Counted from the first letter of the stretch, positions 44,871-57,549 are shown. The stretch: 64,000 nt of DNA from Tupaia tana (GCA_026018925.1 JAKSZU010000020.1:44498568-44562567); one strand, 5' to 3'. Program-made: numbers and translations. Notes: generated by a model not told the origin, from the sequence alone.

Positions 44871-45858
44871 AGCACTCCCTTCAGCACTTCTTGGAGAGCT
44901 GGTCTAGTGCTGGTAAATTCTTTCAGATTTTGTTTATCTGAGAATGTTTTTGTCTTGTCTTTTTTTTTATATATTTTTTTCCCATATGAAAGACAATCTT
45001 GCTGGGTATACAGTATTCTTGGCTGAAATTGTTTTTCACTTCACACTTTGAATATGTTTTCTCATTCTTTCCTTGCCTGCATTGTTTCCGATGAGAGGTC
45101 TGATGTCAGCCTGATGGAACATCCTTTGAAAGTAACTTGATTTTTCTCTCTTGCCAATTTGAGGATCTTGTCTCTGTCTGTGGTTTTGGTCAATGTGGCT
45201 ATGATGTGACTTGGGGAAGATCTTCTTGGGTTGATTTTATGTGGGTACTTTGTATTTCTTGGGTCTGGATACTGGACTGCCTCTCTAGATTTGGAAAGTT
45301 TTCTTCCAGAATTTCATGGAATAGATTATCAATGTCCCTATTAGTTTCTTCACCTTCAGGGATACCAATCACCCAGATGTTTGGGCATTTAATGGTATCT
45401 AGTATTACTCGTATGTTATTCCCTTTTTTTTTGGTTATTTTCTCAGTCTTTTTGGTGAATTTTTCTAGGTCAGAGGTTCTAACTTCTACATCTGAGATTT
45501 GATCTTCTGCGTCTAATCTGCTTTTGATGTTTTCAAGGGAGGTTTTGATTTCCTGTATTATACCCTTGATCTCTAACAATTCTGTTTGATTCTTTTTTAT
45601 GATGTGTAGTTCCTCTTTCAGATCGTGTAAGAACTTCCTCACCTCCCGGAACTTGTTGACTCTTCTTCTGCACTTCTGGAGTTCATTGTCTCTCTTCTTT
45701 TGCATCTCAGCTTTGTCACTATGAATATTTCCAAATTCTTTATCAGACATTTCTATGAGTTCTCTTATATTCTAAGAGCAATTATTCTTTTCCATGAGAA
45801 GAGAGAGATTTTCTTGGTTTCTTATATTTCTTGTGCCTCTGCAGTGGTTTCTGTTAAT
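44871..45858 (-). pseudogene. L1-type ORF1 of LINE copy c
   Basis: The longest frame is 183 codons (45199-45750, minus). It spans the coiled coil (KFLHDLKEELHIIKKNQTELLEIK) and the RRM-like NIWVIGIPEGEETNRDIDNLF, and breaks by frameshift after the SIQTQEIQST region. The upstream leader is recognisable, but the start codon is changed. The C-terminal domain continues in fragments to about 44871. Confidence 0.85.
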
Positions 45859-46317
45859 CTGATGGATTATATGTTTTTTCCTAGTTTTTGGAGTTAAATT
45901 GATCATCAGAGGAATACAAAAGAAGGTGACTTGAAGTTTCTAAACAGTACCATTTTCTCACTTTTCACAGCTGATTCAATGGAAATTGAGAATTAATCTG
46001 ACCCTAAAGTATTCAGATATTTGGCTACTGAGCGCCTAGACCTATTCAGAAAATTAGTATGTGATGTGAAGGCTGAGCAGAAACGTGAGAAAGGTAAAAA
46101 GAAAATACTAAAAAAGAGAAAAAAACAAGACCAAAATGATAAAAAAAAAAAAGAAACTTGAGCAAAAAATAAAAACCACATAGTGCGTGGGGACCTCAGA
46201 AGTTTCTATAGATGGCAGCTGATTGGTTTCTTCTATGAGGAAAAGGAGAAAGGTAAGAATTAGCAAGACGAAAGAGTGGCAGAGAGCTAAGAAGTTTAAA
46301 AATTAACAAAAATTAAA

Positions 46318-46345
46318 TATATATATATATATATAGAGAGAGATT
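46318..46345. repeat. (AT)n(AG)n microsatellite
   Basis: AT repeats followed by AGAGAG within the LINE 5' UTR. Confidence 0.9.
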
Positions 46346-46375
46346 GATGGAGAGAGACAGAGAAAATAAATAGCG

Positions 46376-46820
46376 TGTTCTGACCTGACTCCTGGCTAGA
46401 TCTGGAGGGCTGCAGGGTGAAGTCTGGGGAGAAGGTCTTTGGTGGTCTTAATCCCTGAAGGAGGCCACTCAGAATTCAGATATAGCTGGCCCAACACCAA
46501 GCGAATTGAGAATAAATGTGCATCTGAGGTGTGCCCAGCTCTGCCCCTTTAACTGGAGAGCCTGAGCCTCTGCTCCAAACCTCTCTATCTGGCCCACTAC
46601 TGAGCTAAGCGAGGTAGGAGGGTCTCTGCCTTCTTTCTGTCTCTGTCTCTGTCTCTCTCCCCCTTTCCCTTTCTCTCAAAATTTTCCCATATATTATATA
46701 TTTATATATATGTTTTTAAAAACTCTGTAAGTACCATCTCTTGTTCTGACCTCTCCTTTCCCTGGCTAATTTCAGAATCCATGTGCATCTGAGGTGGGCC
46801 CAGCCCTGCCCCTTTTATTC
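46376..46820 (-). repeat. Internal repeat in LINE 5' UTR
   Basis: A block at 46376-46553 (GTTCTGACCTGACTCCTGG ... TGTGCATCTGAGGTGTGCCC) recurs in shortened form at 46737-46820 (GTTCTGACC ... TGTGCATCTGAGGTGGGCCC). A related block is repeated in tandem at 51367-51595. L1 promoters of some mammals are built from tandem monomers; here that is an inference from repetition. Confidence 0.7.
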
Positions 46821-46849
46821 TTTAGCTTTTTTTAAAAAAAGAAATTGTT

Positions 46850-47102
46850 GGGACCAGCAGTTAGCATAATGGCTATGTCGCTGGACTCCCACGTAGTCGA
46901 CCGGTTCGAGTCCCGGACCCGGTGGCTTAAACTCATGCTGGGCGCGTGTGCGTGCGTGCCCAAGATCCCGAGAGGAGAATGGAGGAGAAGGGATTGCGGC
47001 GTGGCCATCCCCCCTGGGGGGTGATTTCTCGCTTTCTATCTCTCTGTCTCTCTCTCTCTCTGTCTGGCAAGCACATGCGCCCTATAGCAAAAAAAAAAAA
47101 AA
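46850..47102 (+). repeat. Young family A SINE between two head-to-head LINEs
   Basis: GGGACCAGCAGTTAGCATAA start with intact GGTTCGAGTCCC and a 20-A tail. AAAGAAATTGTT at 46838-46849 and 47103-47114 is the target-site duplication. Confidence 0.96.
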
Positions 47103-47792
47103 AAAGAAATTGTTTTTCACTTTTCATTGTTGTTGTTGTTGTTGTTTCTTTGTTCTTTCTCTCTCTCTTTTTTTTTTTTTTTTTTTACTTTTTTCCTTTT
47201 ATTTTACCTGACTTTCTCATCTTGCTTCTCATTGAGTGTCTAGGCAGGTGCTGGTGCACAGCAGCAAAATATTTGAATACTTTTACAGTCCTAGAAAACC
47301 TCAACCCCCACTGAACTGCTACAGACAGGGAGAAACTCATCTTTGTAAATCTGAATTCAAATCCATGTTGTAAAAGACAGTAATAGAGGCACAGAAGCAC
47401 CTCACAGAAAAGTGAAGCATATGCACTTTCAGTAGCAGATTTGCCAAACAAATTGGCCAAATGTGGATATACCAGCAAATGACTAAAAATCAGAGAAGAA
47501 AGATGGCAAAATGAGCAGCAGGGAGATATGCAGAGCTGCAGTGAGTGTGATTTATCTCCTCCCAAACACCTCTGAATTCTCAGTTGAAATCCCACAGCTC
47601 AGCCCAGGTACACCATTTTCTAGAAACTATGAGCCCTTTGTAATATCCAGTACCAATGACAAAAATGGTGGTTGCTCGGTGAGGATCAGGGAAACAGAAC
47701 TGCAGAAATATTGGGGGTCATCTCCTCCCACATGCCTCTAACACTCAGAATTAACTTCAAAAAAGTAAGAAAGAAAGAAAATAATCCATCAG

Positions 47793-48983
47793 ATGACCAG
47801 AAACCACCACACAGGTACAAGAAATTTGGGAAACCAAGAAAATATCTCTCCCCCAAGGGGAAAGAAGAGCCCTTCATCATCTGCTCACAATACAATCGAA
47901 CTCATGGAAATGTCAGATAAAGAATTTAGAATATTCATAGTGACTAAGCTAACAGAGATGCAAGAGAAGAGAGACAATGAACTCTAAAAGATGCAGGAGA
48001 AAAGAGACAATGAGTTCCAGGAGATGAGGAAGTTCTTATACAATCTCAAAGAGGAAATACACACCATAAAAAAAGAATCAAATGAAACAGAGATAAAGGC
48101 TGTAATACAGGAAATCAAAGCCTCCCTTGAAAGTATTAAAAACAGATTAGGGGACCATCAGGTGGCATGGTGGCTAAGACGCTGGACACTTCCACATGGC
48201 CAACCACCGTTTGAGTCCCAGACCTGGTGGCTTGCTTTCTCACTCTCTTGCTTGCTCTCTCTGCCTCTCTCTGGTCAAATTAAAATGAATGAATGAATAA
48301 ATAAAATTGAATAAATAATTCTTTAAAAATAAAAAAGCAGGTTAGATCATACAGAAGATCAAATCTCAGATGTAGAAGATAGAACCTCTGACCAGGAAAA
48401 ATTCACCAAAAAAGACTGAGAAAATAACCCTCCCCCCCCCAAAGAGAATAATATACAAGTAATACTAGATACCATTAGATGCTCTAACATCTGGATAATC
48501 AGTGTCCCAGAAGGTGAAGAAACTAATCAGGGCATTGATAATCTAGTCCATGAAATCCTGGAAGAACACTTTCCAAACCTAGAGAGGCACTCAAATACTG
48601 AGACCCAGGAAATACAAAGGACCCCACATAGAATCAATCCAAGAAAATCTTCTCCAAGGCACATCATAGCCAGATTGACTAAAACCACAGACAGGCAAGA
48701 TACTGAAATCGGCAAGAGAGAAAAGTCAAGTTACTTTTAAAGGCTATCCCATCAGGCTAACATCAGACCTCTCATCAGAAACAATGCAAATAAAGAAAGA
48801 GTGGAAAAATATATTCAAAGTGCTAAGTGAAAAAACAACTTTATATTTTTATGTCCAGCAAGATTATACTTTATATGGGAAGAAAAGCCCAAAACATTCT
48901 CAGATAAACAATACCTGAAGGAGTGTACCAACACCAGATTGCTCTTCTAGTAGTTTTGAAGGGAGTGTTATACCAGGAAAACT
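47793..48983 (+). pseudogene. L1-type ORF1 of LINE copy d, interrupted
   Basis: Starts MTRNHHTGTRNLGNQENISPPRGKK and continues MSDKEFRIFIVTKLTEMQEKRDNEL. A stop then follows, and a partial duplication MQEKRDNE resumes the coiled coil. A SINE is inserted at 48151-48331, after which the RRM-like and C-terminal parts (read as GTPHRINPRKSSPRHIIA-like) can be followed through frameshifts to about 48983. Confidence 0.82.
48151..48331 (+). repeat. Short-form family A SINE inside LINE ORF1
   Basis: Plus short variant flanked by AAAAACAGATTAG and a slightly altered AAAAAGCAGGTTAG. It splits the coiled-coil coding of copy d. Confidence 0.92.
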
Positions 48984-48996
48984 AGTCAGACACGAA

Positions 48997-50265
48997 TCAT
49001 GTGATGGCGTCTTGCAGAGGAACCTGTCTTTGAAGCTGTCCCAGAGGCGGCATTGGGAGGAACCAGAAAGCTCAGAAACCCAAGCATGGAGCTTGATCTA
49101 CAGAAGGGAATTCATCATGGCAGATGATCTAAAGCGATTCCTGTATAAAAAGTTACCTGGTGTTGAAGGGCTCCATGCTATCGTTGTGTCAGATCGAGGC
49201 AGAGTACCTGTTATTAAAGTGGCCAATGACAATGCTCCAGAGCATGCGTTGAGGCCTGGCTTCTTGTCTATTTTTGCCCTTGCAACAGACCGAGGGAGCA
49301 AACTGGGACTTTCAAAGAACAGAAGTATCCTCTGTTACTACAACACCTACCAGGTGGCTCAATTTAATCGCTTACCTTTGGTGGTGAGTTTCATAGCCAG
49401 CAGCAATGCCAATACAGGACTAATTGTCAGCCTAGAAAAGGAACTTGCTCCATTATTTGAAGGACTGAAACAAGTTGTGGAAGTTTCTTAATCTGACAGT
49501 GATTTCAACGTGGACCTTACCTGCGTTGTAACAGCCCAGTATCAACAGCAATCCTTAGCCCACAGGACTACTTGTACCCTGTACCCGAGAAAGTACACCT
49601 TAACTAAAGAAAGAGCCTGTGGATGACGTCGATCACCTGTCACAGCTCCTTGCGTGTGGTCCCTTCGTATTTAGTGAGATCTGAAGATGCCTCAGAAACG
49701 GCTCAGTCTATCACAGCTCCCATGGATTAGTCCCGTGACCTGACACAGGTGGGAAGCCGCTCCGTGGATCCCAATCAGAAAGATACGTCGGTCTGCCAGA
49801 GCCATTGCCTGCTCCCTACGTAAAATACCCATGCCTGCCGGAGGCTGCACTCATTTTATTGTGAAAATGATGAAGACATACTTTTCTTCAGATTATGTTT
49901 TATTTTGTTGCCTTGAGTGTGAGGGAGATAAAATGGCTTAGTAAGAATAATAAAATCAGTTCAATCACTAACTTTCATTTGTATATATTATTTTGCAGTA
50001 TAGATGAATATTACTGATAGATCTGATTCTTCTCAGAGGGTGCTGTTCTTTAATAAAAATGAAAATTAAAGTTAACACCCCCCACTTTGCTTTCTATAAC
50101 CAATCTGTTTTAATGTTTGTGTTCTTTATAAAATTTAAATATGACTTGTTATTGAATTCTGTCTCCAATATCAGTAAGTATGTAAACATGATAGTATAGT
50201 CATTTTTTCATATATGAGTTTAAATAAAATAGTATTTTTAAAAAATAATTTAAAAAAAACCCTAA
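48997..50265 (+). mobile_element. LAMTOR3: LAMTOR3 retrocopy inserted in LINE copy d
   Basis: Intronless mRNA copy with 5' UTR (48997-49116), coding region (49117-49491) and a long 3' UTR to an A-rich end near 50260. AGTCAGACA with extension occurs at 48984-48996 and 50266-50277. It interrupts the LINE between the end of ORF1 and its 3' UTR, which continues on the far side. Confidence 0.93.
49117..49491 (+). CDS. LAMTOR3: LAMTOR3-like retrocopy with intact 124-codon frame
   Basis: Encodes a full-length 124-residue protein starting MADDLKRFLYKKLPGVEGLH and ending KQVVEVS. LAMTOR3 (MP1) is a roadblock/LC7-fold subunit of the Ragulator complex, which anchors Rag GTPases and mTORC1 and scaffolds MEK1-ERK on late endosomes. 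The length equals that of the known family protein and there is no stop or frameshift. The reading frame is also open upstream to 49012, but the ATG at 49117 is the family start. About ten residues differ from my recollection of human LAMTOR3, a slowly evolving protein; examples are Gly at position 15, Ile in GFLSIFAL and Gly-Leu-Lys near the C terminus. It lies in a repeat with no visible promoter, so expression is doubtful. It is either a young pseudogene or a retrogene. Confidence 0.85.
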   Translation: MADDLKRFLYKKLPGVEGLHAIVVSDRGRVPVIKVANDNAPEHALRPGFLSIFALATDRGSKLGLSKNRSILCYYNTYQVAQFNRLPLVVSFIASSNANTGLIVSLEKELAPLFEGLKQVVEVS

Positions 50266-50756
50266 AGTCAGACAGAAATAAGAGAACAAAAGAATGATCA
50301 AGAAAAAGGTCAACTTAATGGTAGCGACACATTTGGAAATAGCAATAATAATTTTGAATGTTAACTTCCAGGATTTAAATGGAGAGATCAGACCATAATA
50401 ACACTACAAATTCAACAAAAGAGGGATTACATAAAACTGAACTGGTGAAATAGAATTCTATGACTTTTGTCTAAAACATTACTGATTTTCTTCTTTGATT
50501 TGTTTTACAGATTTAAGGATTTTGGTATTCTTTTGAGTTGTTGCTAGGTTCAGCAATTCGTAAAAAAAAAAATAAATAATTGAAGAACTTTTGTTCCTCC
50601 TGACACCTTTGCAATTGGAAGACAATTGTGAGCATTCTTATTTTGTGGTAGAATGGTTATTTGCATAAGTTAAATAATACAAATAGTATCTGTTGCTTTG
50701 CATCAGAAATTGAATTCTTGTGGGGCTTTCTGCCAATAACAGACCAAATTAATATT

Positions 50757-50759
<3 letters not shown>

Positions 50760-50787
<28 letters not shown>

Positions 50788-50789
50788 GC
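50760..50789. repeat. poly-T tract
   Basis: About 28 T residues. It may be the tail of a minus-strand insertion of unknown identity. Confidence 0.8.
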
Positions 50790-50832
50790 AAATAGGTTAG
50801 TTTATACTTCCTTAGTAAAAGGGGACATAGAG

Positions 50833-51066
50833 GGACCAGCAGTTAGCATAATGGCTATGTCGCTGGACTCCTATGTAGTCGACTGCGGTTTGAGTCCCAG
50901 ACCTGGTGGCTTAAACTCACGCCAGGCACGTGTGCATGCGTGTCCAAGATCCCGAGAGGAGAATGGAGGAGAAGGGATTGCGGGGTGGCCATCCCCCCGG
51001 GGGGTGATTTCTCGCTTTCTGTCTCTGTCTTTCTGGCGAGTGCACATGCCCTGTAGTGAAAACCTC

Positions 51067-51112
<46 letters not shown>
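50833..51112 (+). repeat. Young family A SINE with 12-bp TSD and long A tail
   Basis: GGGACCAGCAGTTAGCATAA start, A tail of about 42 residues, and GGGGACATAGAG at 50821-50832 and 51113-51124. The long uninterrupted tail points to a recent insertion. Confidence 0.96.
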
Positions 51113-51169
51113 GGGGACATAGAGAGAGAAGTAAATGTTCTAGTAGAAAATTATAGTGCACTTGTCACT

Positions 51170-51366
51170 AAATTCTAGCTTTGTCCATATTTTTAGTTTA
51201 AGATCTTTCGTGAATCAATAAAATGCGGATAAAAACAGTTTAGTATGAGAGGGAGGGAGAGGGAAAAGGGGAAGAAAAAAATGAGTAAAAGTATGTTTAT
51301 TTGACAAATAATGAGAAGCTACTTGCTGATGATAATGAATATAGTAATGTCTTTGTCTTGACTGAC
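51170..51366 (+). repeat. Possible 3' UTR unit of ORF1-only LINE
   Basis: TGAATCAATAAAATGCGG, a GGGAGAGGG purine stretch and ACTTGCTGATGATAAT match the unit repeated at 28.6-29.3 kb in order, but are diverged. Confidence 0.5.
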
Positions 51367-51595
51367 AGCTGATTGGCCTGTCCTGGCTCCTGGCTAGATT
51401 TGGGGGGCAGGAGCGCAAAGGCTGGGTAGGAGGTCTTCAGCGGTCCTAATCCCTGAATGGGGCCACTCAGAACTCAGATATAGATGGCAGCTGATTGACT
51501 TGTCCTGGATCCTGGCTAGATCTGGGGGGCAGGAGGATGGAGTCTGGGCAGAAGGTCTTGAGTGGTCCTAATCCCAGCTCTTTGGATCTTGAGCA
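51367..51595. repeat. Two tandem ~110-120-bp monomers related to LINE 5' UTR
   Basis: CAGCTGATTGGCCTGTCCTGG ... CTAATCCCTGAATGGGG at 51367-51488 is followed by CAGCTGATTGACTTGTCCTGG ... CTAATCCCAGCTC at 51489-51595. Both share CTGGCTAGAT, GGGGGGCAGGAG and GGAGGTCTT / GAAGGTCTT blocks with 46376-46480. Confidence 0.8.
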
Positions 51596-51976
51596 GTCGT
51601 GGGTAAGACCGACTTGTTTCCGGCTGATCAGGTTTGGGACTCAAACTGCTGTTGCCACTGAGGCTTTGGCTCCTTTTGAGCAGCTTGGTATTGTTGCATG
51701 CAGAGCTAGTCTGTGAACTTATTATTTTTCCATTTCTAGAAACTTGGAATGGGATGTAGAGGTAGAATGTATACTCATGCTATAATATTTCTACTAGCAT
51801 TAACAGCAATTTTGTCTGGATAATTTAAAATTTACATTTGGTGTATTTTTTCAACTTTTCTATAAGGTAAACACATTGTTTAATTATGTTTTTAATTACA
51901 AAAGTAATTAAAATATGCTTGCATAAAATCAAAAAGAAACTTTCTTCACCCCCACCTCCAACCCCACCCCACTGTC

Positions 51977-52195
51977 TAGGTCAGAATTTCACAATATCGG
52001 CACTGTTTGCAGATAGGAGAGATACTTTGTGTTGTGTAGAACTACTCTGTCCATCATGGATGTTTAGCATCATCCCTAGCCTCTGTTAGAACTAGATGCT
52101 AATAACAACTCCAAGTTGTGACAAAAAATAACATTAAGCATTGCTAATGTCTCTTGGGAAAGCAAGATCATTTGGGGTCAGGAACCACTGATTTA
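51977..52195 (-). mobile_element. MER20-like hAT transposon remnant
   Basis: On the minus strand it begins CAGTGGTTCCTGACCCCA, then blocks for GTTGTCAC, CATCTAG and GATGATGCTAAACATCC, and ends TGAAATTCTGACC, the MER20 order. Non-coding. Confidence 0.7.
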
Positions 52196-52645
52196 GGTTT
52201 ATTTCTATGAATTTCCAAACAAACTCATTATATGGAAATTGTAAATGATAAAATGTGCTGGTTTATGAGCTTTTAAAGTCAATATTTCTCAAAGTATAAT
52301 CTTTGAATGGTAGCTTGATGCTAAGAGTCTTATAATGAAAAAAAGTGTTCTGAAGTCAAATAAATTTAACTAACACTGAGTTAACAAAATTAAGCCATTT
52401 TCTTTCCTACATGACTACTCTGATTCTTTGAATTGCCTCTTTTGAATTGTGAATCTCTAGGAGGGAGATATAGGAGTACAATTTCCCAAGTTTACAAGGC
52501 TGTAGAATCTTTATTTCATGAAGCATTTCAGGGGACTAAAGTTCTGTGAAACCCATTGGGAAACTGTACACTGATTCTCTAAGTATAACAAAGTCCATGG
52601 CAATTTTTTAACAAATACAAAGCTGAAATAAGTAAATATAGCAAC
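52196..52645. other. unassigned non-coding DNA
   Basis: Nothing recognised. Confidence 0.4.
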
Positions 52646-52647
52646 AG

Positions 52648-52855
52648 TGCACTGGTCCCGTGGACTAGTGGATAAGGAAGCTGGATCTCACACGGCCAAT
52701 AATGGTTCAAATCCTGGCCTTGGTGTCTTGAAAAACAGGCTGGGCATATGTGCATGTGCGTTTGCCCCAAATCCTGACAGGATGGAGAAATGGAGGAGAC
52801 AGGATTGTGATGTGACCACTCCTTATTGGGTGTTGCTTTCTGTCTCATGTTTTTA
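52648..52855 (+). repeat. SINE, family A-like and diverged
   Basis: GGTCCCGTGGACTAGTGGATA head, GGTTCAAATCCTGG B-box, CCCCAAATCCTGACAGGATGG. It ends at TTGCTTTCTGTCTC without the CCCTATAG end. Confidence 0.72.
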
Positions 52856-52870
52856 TAAATGGAAAACTGA

Positions 52871-54545
<1,675 letters not shown>

Positions 54546-54569
54546 AAGAGATAGAAACAAGTGGAATAA

Positions 54570-54925
54570 AATAAAAATACATGAATTCATGTTGACTTGT
54601 TTAGTGGGAACAGGACAGAAACAGTGAAGGCTGTCCCATGCTTCTATAAATAGTCTCGATTTCCAATTTCTAAAGAAAAATGGCATATTAGAATAGGGGA
54701 CTGTGTCACATTTATTAATTTCAATGCATGTGGTCACCAGAGGGCAGTAGTAAATGTTTTTTAAAAGTTAAAACTGGACTGAGGTGTATGTATATCATGC
54801 TGGGTAAAGTTTCTTCATAATCTAAATGATGTATAGCAATTTAATGTATGAATAATAATAACAAATCTATAAATTAAAAAAGAGGGGCTTTGTGACTCCA
54901 TGAGAGTCCATTGCTCATGACCCAG
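54570..54925. other. unassigned non-coding DNA
   Basis: Nothing recognised. Confidence 0.4.
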
Positions 54926-54928
54926 AAT

Positions 54929-54935
54929 ATTAAAA

Positions 54936-54974
<39 letters not shown>

Positions 54975-54976
54975 AT
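54929..54976. repeat. (AAAT)n microsatellite
   Basis: About 12 AAAT units, preceded by CTCATGACCCAGAATATTAAA. It may be the tail of a degraded SINE whose body is not recognisable. Confidence 0.9.
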
Positions 54977-55112
54977 ACTCTACAATTTATAAAGAGAATG
55001 GAGTGCAAAACTGTATGAACGAATTCTGGTTATTAGTAGCTTTGTGTTTTATTTGTTTCATTGATAAACTGAAATATTTACAACTATACCTAAGGAGAAA
55101 TCTCATAAACAG

Positions 55113-55390
55113 AATTTTTTTTTTGGGGGGGGGGAGAGTTTTTTTTTTTTTTGCTATAGGGTGCGTGCGCTCGCCAGCCAGACAGAGAGACAGAGAGACA
55201 GAAAGCGAGAAATCATCCCCCAGGGGGATGGCCACGCTGCAATCCCTTCTCCTCCATTCTCCTCTCGGGATCTTGGGCACGCACGCACATGTGCCTGGCG
55301 TGAGTTTTAAGCCACTGGGTCCGGGACGCAAACTGCAATTGACTACGTGGGAGTCCAGCGACATAGCCATTACGCTAACTGCTGTTCCCC
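55113..55390 (-). repeat. Young family A SINE
   Basis: CpG-rich minus copy with T and G runs at its tail, TTTTTTGCTATAGGGTGCGTG, head ending AACTGCTGTTCCCC. Overlapping 127- and 131-codon frames are SINE sequence. Confidence 0.92.
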
Positions 55391-55467
55391 ATAAATAGAA
55401 ATTTTTATAGCTACTCTTAAATGAAGGTCTCGATCAGTTTTGCTTATCGAGATAAGCAAATAGATAG

Positions 55468-55730
55468 TTTGGGACAGCTCTGTGGCACAGAAATGATGTT
55501 CTGCTCAAGAAAAACCGGAACCCACATGGAGGTCACCGTTCCAGTTCCAGCCCGGTCAGCCTGAAACACACTGGGCACATACGTTCCTGGCGGCCAAAAG
55601 TCTGAAGGGCAGGACTGAAAGACTGGAGGCAGGGAGTTATGGCAGGGCCAGACTCTTTGAGGGTATTCTCCCACCTCTCTTCCACTTTCATGTGTACATG
55701 CATGCATTCAGTCATGAATAAAGGACAAAA
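55468..55730 (+). repeat. SINE family B, uninterrupted
   Basis: GGGACAGCTCTGTGGCACAGA head, CAGCCTGAAACACACTGGGCAC, CAAAAGTCTGAAGGGCAGGAC, GTTATGGCAGGGCCAGACTC, TTTCATGTGTACATGC, GTCATGAATAAA. It serves as the reference for the split copy at 21764/22459. Confidence 0.75.
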
Positions 55731-55739
55731 CACAGACTT

Positions 55740-56430
55740 CCTGGGAGTATCTCAGGAAGAGCCTGTGGGTATTTGGAGAGAAAAAGGCAGGATGGGAGGG
55801 ATGGTACTAGCGATTTTTGGAACAGTTTGCAACTTTGTAAAAAGATTTCCTTTCCACTGAAAGAAAAGGGGAAACAGAATTGAAATCATACAACACATGT
55901 TTCAGAAGAATTTACACATAACCTTCACAACATACTGCTGTCTTGTGCAAACTCCATTTAATAAAAATTATTTTGAACTACTAAAAGTACAGTTTGTCCA
56001 AATGGTAATTACGAATATACTAATTAACATAGCACATTACATTTTATTTATTTACTTTTGCAAATGAAGCAAGGAAAAACTTGAAGATTAAATGCACTAT
56101 CATTACTTTAATAAAACAGAAGGAAATAATTATGTGTTCAGTATTTAGTTCAAGCAGATATGAAGAGGACTTGCCTTCCAAAAAAGAAGTGAATGTGGGC
56201 AACAAAATAAAAATAAAAAGGGAGAAAAATAGCTAAAATAAAATGGAAAATAAAATTGGTTGAAAGTAAACTTTGTCTTAATGTCTCAGGTTGTAGTGAC
56301 AGTCTTTGCAATTTCTCCTATTTCTAATTCTTCATTTTCATTGTGACAATAGACATTAGAAAACTATAAGGGATTCCCTAGGTTGTGTAAATCCTCTACT
56401 TTTATTTCTCTGATAAAATAAAGTCCATGT
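55740..56430. other. unassigned AT-rich DNA
   Basis: Nothing recognised. Confidence 0.4.
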
Positions 56431-56432
56431 AA

Positions 56433-56630
56433 TGGCCAGATAGTGGCTCTGCAGTTATGCAACTGGACCCCTGTGACGAAGTCCTGGGCTGTGTCCTGGA
56501 GGGCCTCCCACTCCACACCGTGTGTGCACATGTGTCCACTGTTCAGGCTTGCTAGGTCTTGAGTTGGATCACAGTGTAAGGGGCTGTTGGATGTGTTTCT
56601 CTGTCTTTCTTATGCAGAAGAAAAAAATAA
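56433..56630 (+). repeat. SINE related to families B/C
   Basis: GGCCAGATAGTGGCTCTGCAG head, GTGTGCACATGTGTCCAC, GTGTTTCTCTGTCTTTCTTATG and AAGAAAAAAATAAAC end. Confidence 0.5.
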
Positions 56631-57545
56631 ACATCAACAACAAAAATAAAGCTGATATAAGGATAAAAGGTTATAGTTTTTTCAAAGTGCCATCATTTTT
56701 AGAGTTATTATTGTGAAAATGACAGCACAGATTAATAACTGTACACTTCAGGGTCTTTCTAGTCTGAAAGAGAAACAAAAAACAGATGTTGACCGACCCT
56801 ATCTGGAGTCACCATAGACTAATCTGTTTCAGTCACGTGTAACCTCCACAAGAAATCCAATCCAACCAAGCCTAGCAAAATGTTTGCTTTTTTACTGAAA
56901 ATATGTGGGGGCACAACAGGAGTCTCACATACTAAAATTCAGAGTTTTTCCAGAAAAATCCTCATGAACCATGTCATCTCCCAGGAATTTTCTAGCTGTC
57001 TCTTTTTATCAGGTATCTCTTTTTTCTGTCCCATTCCCTGCCATAATCTGCCCCTAAGAAACTCTCATGCTACTTCTCCCTTGCATGCTTTTATTTTATT
57101 TTTCAATGCAACTTCTTTCTTTTTTTCTACAATCTTCCCGTAGAACTGGGAGCCACCTGAGGCTTGATTCTGCCATAAGTAGGCTATCAAAGCAACATCT
57201 CAATAGAGTTGGTTTCTCTGTTTCTTTCTCTAATGCAATGTTCATTTTAGCTACTCATAAGTATTATTAAAGAAGTATTCCATGCTCATACAGATAAACA
57301 AAAAGAAGAAAGTCATCATTCTTTCCCTGTGGAGTAGAGAAGGTGTAATTACTGAGAATTACTTTTTACAGAAAGCGTTCAACCCTATTGCTCATGGAAT
57401 ATTTCCAAAGGCTTAATTCTGCCACTAACACATTGTATTGGACTGAGGCTCCTTGACCCTCGAAGTGAAGACCCCTTACAGAAGAAAGTGTTTCCTCTAA
57501 AACATACTATTGTAGGTCCTTAAGGACATTAATATCAGAGTGGAG
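56631..57545. other. unassigned non-coding DNA
   Basis: Two chance frames (87 and 67 codons). Nothing else recognised. Confidence 0.4.
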
Positions 57546-57549
57546 CTCA

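Larger units (their letters stand above)
43990..46840 (-). mobile_element. ORF1-only LINE (HAL1 type), copy c
   Basis: Minus element: 5' UTR at about 45860-46840, ORF1 at about 44871-45858, and 3' UTR at 43990-44870, ending in a T-rich (A-tail) junction. As in copies a and b, ORF1 is joined directly to the 3' UTR with no ORF2. The 3' UTR has only one copy of the unit that is duplicated in a and b. The 5' UTR is not the one seen in a and b and includes internal repeats. Confidence 0.78.
47205..50758 (+). mobile_element. ORF1-only LINE (HAL1 type), copy d
   Basis: Plus element, head to head with copy c. Its 5' part (47205-47290) is the reverse complement of part of the copy c 5' UTR (46005-46090 region). 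A 5' UTR runs to about 47792, ORF1 from 47793 to about 48980, and the 3' UTR resumes at 50266 after a LAMTOR3 retrocopy. A short SINE interrupts ORF1. The 3' end is poorly defined; a further stretch with 3' UTR resemblance lies at 51170-51365. Confidence 0.7.
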
